Below, piece after piece: positions 7,216 to 14,051 of a stretch of 21,299 nt of DNA (position 1 is its first letter; every line of letters starts with the position of its first letter). Source of the DNA: Bryobacterales bacterium (lineage in GTDB: Bacteria; Acidobacteriota; Terriglobia; Bryobacterales; Bryobacteraceae). The translations under genes and the position numbers were made by a program. The stretch spans positions 1 through 21,299 of the forward strand of contig PLRZ01000276.1 in the NCBI GenBank assembly GCA_003164075.1. The letters are read 5' to 3'. The notes below the pieces were generated by a model. The model searched no databases, had not been told where the DNA came from, and saw only the letters and a program-made list of their open reading frames with translations.

Positions 7216-8864
7216 GACGCCACTGGAACAGCTTCAGCGAATGGCTCGACCATCGCACCGGCGTGCAGACCGCGGTGCGCCAGTTTCTGCTGGAGGAAAT
7301 CCCGGCGTCCAGCGGCTGGCAGCAGGTTTTCGGCAGCGTGGCGGTGTTTCTGTTTCTGGTGCAGGCATTCACGGGCGCGTTGCTGGCCTTCAATTACGCG
7401 CCCACGCCGGGTGACGCATACAACAGCCTGCGCTATATCCTCACGGAATTGACCGGTGGCCGCCTGATTCGCGGGCTGCACCACTGGGGCGCCAGCATGA
7501 TGATCGTGGTGGTAGTGCTCCACATGGTGCAGGTGTTCCTCTACGGGGCTTACAAGAAACCGCGCGAGGCCACCTGGATGGTGGGCGTGGTGCTGATGCT
7601 GGTCACCCTGGCGTACGGGCTCACCGGCTACCTGCTGCCCTGGGACAATCGCGCCTATTGGGGAACCGTGGTTACCACCCGGATCGCCGGACAGGCCCCT
7701 TTGGTGGGGCCGTACCTCACGCGCTTGCTGGGCGGTGGCGGATCGGTGGGAGTGGTGACTTTCGCGCGGTTCTACGGGATGCACGTGCTGCTGCTTCCAC
7801 CGGCTACCCTCCTGCTGATCGCCCTGCATGTTTATCTGGTGCGCAAACACGGCGTGGCGCCGGAGCCGGGCGATGAACTGCTGCCCCGGAAGCAATTCTT
7901 TCCGGCGCAGGTTTTCAAAGATACCGTGGCCATCTTCATTGCCTTCGCGATCCTCTATACGCTGGCGCTGGTGGCGCGGGTGCCTCTGGAGCAGTTGGCC
8001 GACCCCACCGACACTTCATATGTTCCCCGGCCGGAATGGTATTTCCTGTTCCTCTTCCAGACGCTGAAGCTGTTCCCCGGCCCGCTGGAAGTGGTAGGCA
8101 GCGTGGTGCTTCCCGGACTGGCCGTGCTGGCTCTGATTCTGGTGCCGCTATTGGATCGCGGCCGCCTGGTCAAAGTGACGAGGCGAGTTTTCGCTTTCGG
8201 AGTGGTGCTGCTGGCGGCCATCGGATGGGGCGGACTGACGGCGACGGCCGTGGCGACCACTCCCAAGCCCCCGCCGGCGGCCGAGATCGACTATTCGGCG
8301 CCCACCGACTGGTTGCAGTTCTCGCCGCAGGAGATGGCCGGGGTGGCCTATTTCCGCCAGGAGCATTGCGAGAGTTGCCACTCCGTGGGCGATGGCGCTT
8401 CGAAGCTGGGTCCGGACCTGACGCAAGCTTCCATCCACAAGGATGCAGCCTGGATGATCCAACATTTCAAGCGGCCCGCGGCCATGCGTCCGGGCTCTTC
8501 CATGCCGCCGATTCAGCTCAGCGATGCGCAGTTGAATTCGCTGGCGGCGTTCCTGCTGAAACTCAATCCCAACAATGCCAGCGCGCTTGGAAACGCTCCC
8601 GATTTCGCCGCTGCCGGAGCGTTGGTGTACCTGGCGAACCAGTGCGGATCGTGCCACATGGTGAATGGCTTCGGGATGAAGCTGGGTCCGCCGCTGAACG
8701 GGTTGGCTGAACGGCGCAGCCACAGTTGGGTGGAAGAGCATTTTGCCAAGCCGGAGGAGCTTTCCCCGGGAACCATCATGCCGCCTTATAAACTCTCGCC
8801 GAAGGACATGGAGAACCTGATCGCTTATCTCTTCGCGCTGCCGGAGACTGGCGGCAGCCAGTAG
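7212..8864 (+). CDS. Cytochrome b fused to a diheme cytochrome c (bc-complex subunit)
   Basis: A 550-aa chain combining two subunits. Residues 1-345 are cytochrome b: heme ligands His90/His104 in helix B (13 residues between) and His191/His206 in helix D (14 between, the b6f-like spacing), PWDNRAYW at 144-151, and the quinol-site motif PEWY at 274-277 in RPEWYFLFLFQTLK. After the last TM and a PKPPPAAE linker (about 351-358) come two c-type heme sites, CESCH (386-390) and CGSCH (478-482), each with a candidate axial Met in SSMPP (Met431) or TIMPP (Met523). The periplasmic c domains would accept electrons directly from the Rieske protein. Start GTG 7212 overlaps the qcrA stop (GTGA). Classical cytochrome b is about 400 aa with a separate cytochrome c. 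No separate c1 gene is visible here. Confidence 0.93.
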   Translation: MRRHWNSFSEWLDHRTGVQTAVRQFLLEEIPASSGWQQVFGSVAVFLFLVQAFTGALLAFNYAPTPGDAYNSLRYILTELTGGRLIRGLHHWGASMMIVVVVLHMVQVFLYGAYKKPREATWMVGVVLMLVTLAYGLTGYLLPWDNRAYWGTVVTTRIAGQAPLVGPYLTRLLGGGGSVGVVTFARFYGMHVLLLPPATLLLIALHVYLVRKHGVAPEPGDELLPRKQFFPAQVFKDTVAIFIAFAILYTLALVARVPLEQLADPTDTSYVPRPEWYFLFLFQTLKLFPGPLEVVGSVVLPGLAVLALILVPLLDRGRLVKVTRRVFAFGVVLLAAIGWGGLTATAVATTPKPPPAAEIDYSAPTDWLQFSPQEMAGVAYFRQEHCESCHSVGDGASKLGPDLTQASIHKDAAWMIQHFKRPAAMRPGSSMPPIQLSDAQLNSLAAFLLKLNPNNASALGNAPDFAAAGALVYLANQCGSCHMVNGFGMKLGPPLNGLAERRSHSWVEEHFAKPEELSPGTIMPPYKLSPKDMENLIAYLFALPETGGSQ

Positions 8865-8868
8865 CTTC

Positions 8869-9627
8869 TCAGAATGCCTCGGCCGAGTGGATACCCTCCG
8901 ACTGCAGTACCGTGGCCATCTTCTTGAGCGCGATTTTGTGGATCTGGGAAACGCGGCTTTCGTTTACGCCCATAATCTCGCCGATCTCTTTCATGGTCAT
9001 CTCGTTGGTGTAGTAGAGGAAGACCACTTTCTGGTAACGCTTGGGCAGCTTGTCGATGGCGCGCGCCAGGGTGACCCGCAATTGCCGTTGCCCGCACATA
9101 TGGTCGGGCTGCAATTCCGAAGTGGCGGGGAATTCCATGGCGCGGTCGAAATCCGGGTCGGGGTGAGCGGTCGCCGACACCGTGCCGACAGTACGAAGTT
9201 CCAACTGGATGCGGTGCCAGCGGTCCGGGCTGAGGCCCATTTCGTCGGCAATTTCGCTTTCCTGGGGAGTGCGGCCGAGCTTCGTGGCCAATGTATTGGA
9301 TACGGAATCCACCTGCTTCTGCCGTTTGCGCAGATCGCGCGAAGCCCAATCGAGCTGACGCAGGCTATCCAGAATGGCGCCCTTGATACGATGTTTGGCA
9401 TAAGCGTGGAAGACCACATTCTTGTGCGCGTCGTACTTGGTGACGGCATCGAACAGCCCCAGGACACCGGCGTGGGTGAGATCGTCCAGATCCACATGCA
9501 CGGGCAGGTTCTCGTGTACACGAATCGCGATAGCTTTCACCAATGGCAGGTGTTCGAGGACAATCCGGTCGCGCATTTCCTGAGAGATTTTCGGTTTCCG
9601 TTGTATCGACAAATTCTTGGCTCGCAT
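8869..9627 (-). CDS. FliA/WhiG-family RNA polymerase sigma factor
   Basis: A 252-aa sigma-28-type factor. Region 2 spans about 20-92 (HLPLVKAIAIRV, DLDDLTHAGVLGLFDAVTKYD, YAKHRIKGAILDSLRQLDW). Region 3 spans about 105-145 (TLATKLGRTPQESEIADEMGL). Region 4 spans about 185-240 with helix-turn-helix MKEIGEIMGVNESRVSQIHK. FliA recruits core polymerase to motility promoters; WhiG and relatives control other programmes. No flagellar or anti-sigma FlgM gene is visible here, so the regulon is unknown. I chose ATG 9627 because AAAGGAC lies about 10 bases upstream on the minus strand; a TTG at 9714 would add 29 lysine-rich residues without a ribosome site. Its stop lies 4 bases from the convergent cytochrome stop. 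Confidence 0.9.
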   Translation of the reverse strand: MRAKNLSIQRKPKISQEMRDRIVLEHLPLVKAIAIRVHENLPVHVDLDDLTHAGVLGLFDAVTKYDAHKNVVFHAYAKHRIKGAILDSLRQLDWASRDLRKRQKQVDSVSNTLATKLGRTPQESEIADEMGLSPDRWHRIQLELRTVGTVSATAHPDPDFDRAMEFPATSELQPDHMCGQRQLRVTLARAIDKLPKRYQKVVFLYYTNEMTMKEIGEIMGVNESRVSQIHKIALKKMATVLQSEGIHSAEAF

Positions 9628-9813
9628 CGCTTTTCGTCCTTTTTTCTGTTTTTCTTTAGGAACTCGGGTTGTTTCCCCGACGACCTTAGGGAATGCAGCC
9701 TTAGTGCCAAACAAAAAAAGATATAAAGGTATTGTTTTCTTGTATTGCCGCCGATAAGGCCCGTTCCGATGTGAACCCCTGTTTCAGAGTGAAACGCGCC
9801 GCGTTCCAAAGAT

Positions 9814-10027
9814 CAGAACTCCTGATGTCGCCCCGCAATTTATGCCTGGCGGGGAAAATTGGCTGAGCCATTCCTTTCGATGGCGAGAGCTTCGCAGGTG
9901 GGGCAGGCGGTGCCGCCTGTCCGCCCGCGCTGAATTAGGCCCGCTGCTCGAATCGGATCGAGCGAAGGCGAGCACCGCCTGCCCCACCCGCGGGCTCACT
10001 GCAAATTCCACGACATAAGGAGTTCCA
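9814..10027. mobile_element. MITE-like element, copy B (about 214 bp)
   Basis: The left end is CAGAACTCCTGATGTCG and continues with CCCCGCAATT. The right end, GACATAAGGAGTTCCA, is degenerate. The inner arms (9893-9913 and 9972-9992) match the 21-bp inverted arms of copy C apart from one base. Its orientation is opposite to copies C and D. Flanks AAGAT and ACGCT do not match, so it lacks a recognisable target duplication. It lies upstream of the minus-strand sigma gene. Confidence 0.75.
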
Positions 10028-10408
10028 ACGCTGGAGTTCTGGCGGCCGCGCAACCCCTTGACTTTCCGGCGGCCTTCTGTCTTCGTGGAAGTTCCCTTTA
10101 GTTCGGCACGTGAATTTATGAAAAAATCATTTCGGCTGTCGGCCGTCCTGCTGATCGATTGTCCCGACGGATCTTCGCCAATTCATATCGTAAGTCCTTT
10201 CTTTTGTGCGCCGCACATGACTACAGTAGTCATGTAGCCGCGTGCAGAATCAACAACTTGCAATTAGAATTGGCGGAGATCCGCCCGACCGCAAGACCAC
10301 GAAGCCGGCCTGTTTTTTATGCGCGTCGAATCCCGCCGGTCATCGGTAATCACCGGAGCGGAGAGGCGCAAGCGCGATTCTACGGCGTCGGTTTCCGGCA
10401 TATTCCAG
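10028..10408. other. Gene-poor stretch between MITE copy B and the 33-bp inverted repeat
   Basis: I see no convincing gene. A short frame starting ATG AAA AAA TCA (10118) begins like a signal peptide (MKKSFRLSAVLL), then loses that character and stops near 10237; it may be a remnant. GGCGGAGATCCGCC (10270-10283) is a small palindrome. A longer frame at 10159-10497 runs into the inverted repeat and looks spurious. Confidence 0.5.
10216..10234. promoter_or_regulatory. 19-bp perfect palindrome, possible operator
   Basis: CATGACTACAGTAGTCATG is two 9-bp arms around a central A. The ACTAC/GTAGT half-sites resemble BlaI/MecI-type operators, which typically carry TACTACA-like dyads. No functional gene starts just downstream, so its role is uncertain. 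It may be a relic of a lost promoter. Confidence 0.35.
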
Positions 10409-10498
10409 GCTATTTCGGGGACAGGCTACATAACCTCGAAACTCCGCTCCACTCACCGATTTGTATTTCGAGGTTATGTAGCCTGTCCCCGAAATAGC
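10409..10498. repeat. 33-bp perfect inverted repeat (GGGGACAGGCTAC type)
   Basis: The left arm 10409-10441 begins GCTATTTCGGGGACAGGCTA; the right arm 10466-10498 is its exact reverse complement; the spacer is 24 nt. It ends 4 bases before the stop of the minus-strand VWFA gene (10503), so in RNA it would form a very strong hairpin that could act as a terminator or 3' stabiliser. A single arm recurs at 16899-16932. Similar GGGGACAGGC-type palindromes elsewhere are often linked to REP-associated tyrosine transposases (family knowledge), but none is encoded here. Confidence 0.85.
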
Positions 10499-10502
10499 GC
10501 TC

Positions 10503-12275
10503 CTACTGAATCTCTACCGGCACCGTCCGGGCGCTGATCCTGCCATCGCTGCCTTCCCCCATCACGGCGCGCAACTGGTAGGAGCCCGGCGGCGCCGGCA
10601 GCGTAAGTGTAAAGTTCATGCCCTCCGGGGCGTGCGCCTGGAAAGTCGGCTCTTCCAGCGCCAATGTCACCGTGCCTTCCTTGCCCGTGACGAAGTTGCC
10701 GGCGGCATCCGATAACATCGCGATCAGCGAAAGCTTCTGCTGGCGGACACCCGACTTCTCGGTGAAGCGCAGTTGCCCGATGTCCACGTGAAATATCGTC
10801 ACCACGCCGTGTTCCACGGCTGCCGAATGCATCAGTTGTGTGGCGAAATCGCCCGGCAACTCTTCCATGACCGTGGAAGCCTCGGCCGATAAGTCGATCC
10901 GCCGTTCCGCGCGCGGCTTGGATGCCGAGTGCTTCAGCGCCATGTAACCCAGGCGCGCTTGCACCGTATTATGGCCTGGAGTCTTCAATCGAACCTTCAG
11001 ATGGTGGTATTGCCCATTCGGCGCTTCCTCCGGCGTGAAGGCCAGAAGGTAGCTGACCTCCGGCCGGATTCCCAACTCAAAGCCGGTATCGAGATCGTTT
11101 CGATTATGAAAAAACAGACCGCCGGTGTTGTACGCCAGAGCGGCCGCGGCGTCGTTGGCCGCCTCCTTCGAGGGGAGGGCGGTCGACTGCATGTTTCTCA
11201 CGGACCGGGCATCCATGCGACCGCCCGCGCCTGCCTCCGCCGAGAGCGAGGTGGTGAAGAGTCCCTTGGCATCGATCGAATCGATGACTACACCGGCGCG
11301 GAGCGCGCGCCGAACGATCTCATCCATTTCCTGCTCCAGCGTGCTCGACAGGAAACCCGAGGACGCGAACAGCAGGGTGCGGCTCCCCGGCATTCTCCCC
11401 AGGAGATCCACTACTTCTCCAATAGTCATGAGGTTGGTTCGGTACCCCACGCGCGCCTGTTCCCAAATCGCGCTGGCCTGCGACATCACCCCCGGGGCCA
11501 CCTCCAGGGGATTGCCCGCTACGGCGCCCCTTCCCCGAGCCGTCGCCGGAGCCGCTGCCGACCAATCGGTCAGATCGGCAACGGGGGGCTTGTTCTGGCA
11601 TCGGGCCGCCTCCTTGATCTTTACGTTGAAAGTCTCCAAAGAAACGTGGTTGGCGATCAGGTACGCCTCGTACGGCGTCATGCTGGGGCACTCGACGTGG
11701 CCGTTGCCCCGGGAATTGAGACGAAGGTTCCCGATGGCGTCGGACAATTTCGAAATGTCCGTAGTGAACGCAACGTTCTGCGCCCCGGACATGGTGAACA
11801 GGGCAGCATGATCCCCGCCCCGCAGGCCGTCTTTGACGAAGCGGCGGGCCGCCGCCTGCGCCGGGAGCAGTTCGGCGTGCGTCATGCTCCAATCGTCGAA
11901 GAGCAGCGCCACATAGCGTTGTGAAACGGTGGCGGGCGCGGAACTGGCGACCGCCGGCGGCGTCACTGTGCCCACCGCCGTGGCGGGCATCGGGGCGGAT
12001 GTCTCCGCTGAGAATGCGCTGACCGGGCGCTTCTTCCCTTCGTCGGCGACTTCGAAATCGTCTTTAGTGAGGCCGGCCACGGCATGGCCTCGCGGGTCGC
12101 GCACCACCACCCCGACCTCTACCAATTTCGCGTCTGCCGTCAATTTGTACAGTGCCGGTGGCCGATAGGATATGCTGCTGAGCCTCACCTCGCCGGGACC
12201 GGGTTGTTGCTGTCCAGGCGTCGCGATTGTCGAAAGGGTCAACGCCATCACGGACCGCACGAAGTAACGCGCCAT
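10503..12275 (-). CDS. Exported VWFA-related (acidobacterial type) domain protein
   Basis: A 590-aa protein with an N-terminal hydrophobic signal-like segment (VRSVMALTLSTIA, residues 6-18). It then has LVEVGVVVRDPRGHAVAGLTKDDFEVADEGKKRPVSAF (about 51-88), the opening module typical of the acidobacterial VWFA-related family (TIGR03436-like). The VWA-like core begins at YVALLFDDWS (121-130). The MIDAS motif expected as DxSxS reads DDWSM, so metal binding may be altered. Later segments include VVDLLGRMPGSRTLLFASSGFLS and a C-terminal beta-rich region (about 430-590) with PAPPGSYQLRAVMGE. The start ATG 12275 has only a weak ribosome site. The gene is monocistronic, and its stop is adjacent to the 33-bp inverted repeat. 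Biochemical function is unknown; the family is strongly expanded in Solibacter-like genomes. Confidence 0.82.
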   Translation of the reverse strand: MARYFVRSVMALTLSTIATPGQQQPGPGEVRLSSISYRPPALYKLTADAKLVEVGVVVRDPRGHAVAGLTKDDFEVADEGKKRPVSAFSAETSAPMPATAVGTVTPPAVASSAPATVSQRYVALLFDDWSMTHAELLPAQAAARRFVKDGLRGGDHAALFTMSGAQNVAFTTDISKLSDAIGNLRLNSRGNGHVECPSMTPYEAYLIANHVSLETFNVKIKEAARCQNKPPVADLTDWSAAAPATARGRGAVAGNPLEVAPGVMSQASAIWEQARVGYRTNLMTIGEVVDLLGRMPGSRTLLFASSGFLSSTLEQEMDEIVRRALRAGVVIDSIDAKGLFTTSLSAEAGAGGRMDARSVRNMQSTALPSKEAANDAAAALAYNTGGLFFHNRNDLDTGFELGIRPEVSYLLAFTPEEAPNGQYHHLKVRLKTPGHNTVQARLGYMALKHSASKPRAERRIDLSAEASTVMEELPGDFATQLMHSAAVEHGVVTIFHVDIGQLRFTEKSGVRQQKLSLIAMLSDAAGNFVTGKEGTVTLALEEPTFQAHAPEGMNFTLTLPAPPGSYQLRAVMGEGSDGRISARTVPVEIQ

Positions 12276-12371
12276 AGCTCAATGATATTCCCAGGGGTCC
12301 TGGGCATGGGACTGCATTTGGTGAGACGCAGCGTCGTCTGCAAGGCCGGGCACGGGCTATGATGAAGTCTC

Positions 12372-12551
12372 GTGGATGGCAGGGGCCCGGTCGAATGCGC
12401 TCTCAAAGCGTGCATCGCAAAGGGAACCGAGCGGTACGAGTTTCCCGACAAGAAGCGGGTTGACGCGAGCTACACGCACAATCTGCAAGAACTGGTAAAG
12501 CTTGCGGGCCTCGAGGGTCTTCGTTTGGAACGCGCAGGCAATGCAATCTGG
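12372..12551 (+). pseudogene. N-terminally truncated HEPN-like protein fragment
   Basis: The translated stretch VECALKACIAKGTERYEF, followed by PDKKRVDASYTHNLQELVKLAGL, matches the pattern I associate with small HEPN-like proteins (usually preceded by YYLAGYA). The upstream YYLAGYA part is absent or out of frame: GCAGGGGCC just before GTCGAATGC would fit AGxxVEC only with a shift. Downstream of LAGLEGLRLERAG the similarity appears to stop. This looks like a remnant of a gene. The family assignment is from memory and needs a search. Confidence 0.45.
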
Positions 12552-12670
12552 CCGGCGTATTCGCCTCCACTATGCGCGCCGAACGTCCCACGTTTGACGT
12601 CGATCCGCAAGCGGAAGGCCGCTTTCTGTGGGTCCAGCGCCGGCCTGCTGACCAACGAAGCCAGCACGGT

Positions 12671-12884
12671 CAGAACTCCTGATGTCGTGGAATTTGCAGT
12701 GAGCCCGCAGGTGGGGCAGGCGGTGCTCGCCTTCGCTCGGTCCTATTCGAGCAGCGACCCCAAATTCAGCGCGGGCGGGCAGGCGGCACCGCCTGCCCCA
12801 CCTGCGAAGCTCTCGCATCGAAAGGAATGGCTCAGCCCATTTTCCCCGCCAGGCAGAAATTGCGGGGCGATATCAGGAGTTCTG
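12671..12884. mobile_element. MITE-like element, copy C (214 bp) with 5-bp target duplication
   Basis: The terminal inverted repeats CAGAACTCCTGATGTCG and CGATATCAGGAGTTCTG differ at one position in 17. Inner arms 12706-12726 and 12786-12806 are perfect 21-bp inverses containing GGTGGGGCAGGCGG. ACGGT occurs directly before (12666-12670) and directly after (12885-12889), a clean target-site duplication. Element plus duplication is 219 bp, a multiple of three, and no stop codon is introduced into the frame it lies in. There is no transposase inside, so it must be moved by an enzyme encoded elsewhere. Confidence 0.88.
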
Positions 12885-13053
12885 ACGGTAGTCGATTCCG
12901 CGTCGCGCGTGGCCAAATGGAAGGCCCAGATCGAGAGCCTGCACGCCGAGATGGATGGACTCCGCGAGAAATACCCGCAACTGGTCCAGCACCTGGAACG
13001 GTTCCGGACATTCCCGCCGGCGCACCCCACAACACCCGCCGGCGCCGGCGCGC

Positions 13054-13253
13054 GTGTACGGCGTGAAGGACGGCCTTCCCGGTCCGCGGGTGGAATCCCT
13101 GCTGGAATCGCCGGACGGAAAGCCGTGGGCAGGCACTTCCGATGGGCTCGCCCTGTGGACGGCCGCGAGTTTCAGGGCTTTACGGCGGCGCAAGAACTGA
13201 ATGCCAAGGCGGAAGCGGTGGCCAAGGCGCTGCGCCAGAGGCTGGTCGAATAA
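13054..13253 (+). pseudogene. Frameshifted fragment of a two-component-regulator-type beta-propeller
   Basis: VYGVKDGLPGPRVESLLESP followed by DGKPWAGTSDGLALW is a Reg_prop-type blade (pattern: DGLPxxxVxxLLExxDGxxWxGTxxGLxxWDG). After LALW the motif continues as DGREFQGFTAAQEL, but in another frame; a single missing base at about 13157-13158 (CTGTGGACGG) would restore it. No histidine kinase or further blades follow, so this is gene debris. Between 12890 and 13053 a coiled-coil-like stretch (WKAQIESLHAEMDGLREKYP) is in frame with the left flank of copy C, but I cannot assign it. Confidence 0.55.
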
Positions 13254-13295
13254 ATCCGCTGCAAACGGGGCGCGGCTGTTGTTACAATTCGTGGA

Positions 13296-13319
13296 GCGAA
13301 TCCGCGGGCCGCGGTTCGC
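13296..13319 (+). promoter_or_regulatory. Stem-loop directly upstream of the ribosome site of the first small secreted gene
   Basis: GCGAATCCGCGG (13296-13307) pairs with CCGCGGTTCGC (13309-13319) with one bulged base. The AGGAGAAAA ribosome site starts immediately after (13320). A TACAAT box (13283-13288) upstream could be a -10, but no good -35 is seen. The hairpin could affect translation or mRNA decay; this is inference. Confidence 0.4.
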
Positions 13320-13334
13320 AGGAGAAAACTTGCC

Positions 13335-13622
13335 ATGAAATCGTTCAAAACGAGGAAATATCTACCGTTACAGTTGCTTGGATTGCTGCTTGTGACGGGA
13401 GCCGTGGCGCCGGCTCAGAAACCGAAAGATAATGTCTCCGCCGGCCGGCACCCCAATATCGCGGCCGCCCAACGCCTCTGCACACAGGCGTGGGAGAAGA
13501 TTGTGGAAGCTCAGAAGGCCAATGAGTTTGACATGAACGGCCACGCGCAGAAGGCCAAGGACCTGCTCGACCAGGTCAATAAAGAACTGAAGATTGCCGC
13601 GGAGACGGCGAATCGCAAATAA
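13335..13622 (+). CDS. Small exported helical protein, tandem paralog 1
   Basis: A 95-aa protein that starts with a signal-peptide-like segment (MKSFKTRKY, hydrophobic LPLQLLGLLLVTGAVA, cleavage near APAQ, residue 27). The mature part has HPNIAAAQRLCTQAWEKIVEAQ, then KANEFDMNGHAQKAKDLLDQVN and a charged C-terminus; it is predicted to be two or three helices. It has one cysteine. AGGAGAAAA precedes ATG 13335 by about 7 bases. The next gene, 27 bases downstream, is a clear paralog sharing KPKxxVSxxRHPNxAAAQR and NEFDMxGHAxKAKDLL, so the pair arose by tandem duplication and is probably one operon. The function is unknown. Similar small proteins occur as hypothetical proteins in acidobacteria. 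Confidence 0.8.
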   Translation: MKSFKTRKYLPLQLLGLLLVTGAVAPAQKPKDNVSAGRHPNIAAAQRLCTQAWEKIVEAQKANEFDMNGHAQKAKDLLDQVNKELKIAAETANRK

Positions 13623-13649
13623 GTCGGGCAATGTTGGAGGAGATTCGGA

Positions 13650-13943
13650 ATGAAATCGCTTAGAAGACATTTTCCACTGCAGGTGCTCGGATTGGCGCAA
13701 TTGACCGCTGCCCTGGCCCCCGCTCAACAACCGAAACAGACCGTTTCCGGCGCCAGGCATCCCAACCTGGCGGCCGCTCAGCGGTTCTGCCAGCAGGCCT
13801 ATGATAAGACCGTCGCCGCGCAGGGGGCCAACGAGTTCGACATGCAGGGGCATGCGGCCAAGGCCAAGGATCTGCTGAACCAGGCCAACTCCGAGCTGAA
13901 GGCGGCAGCGCAGGCGGCTAACGCGGCCAACAAGAAGAAGTAG
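13650..13943 (+). CDS. Small exported helical protein, tandem paralog 2
   Basis: A 97-aa protein with a signal-like N-terminus (MKSLRRHFPLQVLGLAQLTAALAPAQ). The mature region contains HPNLAAAQRFCQQAYDKTVAAQ and GANEFDMQGHAAKAKDLLNQANSEL, ending in an alanine/lysine-rich tail (AAQAANAANKKK). GGAGGAG lies about 8 bases before ATG 13650. Compared with paralog 1, the core with FDMxGHAxKAKDLL and a single cysteine (LC versus FC) is kept, while the signal and C-terminus have diverged, which suggests selection on the core. It could bind something in the periplasm or be a structural helper. No enzymatic motif is visible. Confidence 0.8.
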   Translation: MKSLRRHFPLQVLGLAQLTAALAPAQQPKQTVSGARHPNLAAAQRFCQQAYDKTVAAQGANEFDMQGHAAKAKDLLNQANSELKAAAQAANAANKKK

Positions 13944-14051
13944 CGAAGTCCGGTAACTCGACCACGCGGCACTTCATAGTGCGGACTGTCTCTGAAGTTC
14001 CGGTCTAAGTCAGACACGCCTTACTCTTCCCGCGGCCGGCATTCCGCATTT

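Noticed and set aside
10250..10390. A cyclic-di-GMP-type (GEMM) riboswitch suggested by GACCGCAAGACCACGAAGCC
   Set aside because: The expected GCAAACC-type and second conserved segments do not line up, and no gene follows, so I do not call it. A covariance-model search would settle it.
10159..10497. A 112-aa plus-strand gene
   Set aside because: It ends inside the 33-bp inverted repeat, has no ribosome site, and its sequence is typical of spurious frames in repeats.
10929..11924. Plus-strand open frame opposite the VWFA gene (331 aa)
   Set aside because: It is antisense to a supported gene, has low-complexity Arg/Gly/His composition and no recognisable motif.
12372..13253. A single functional 293-aa protein
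   Set aside because: The frame joins a HEPN-like fragment, a transposed repeat and out-of-frame propeller sequence, so it is unlikely to be a working protein.
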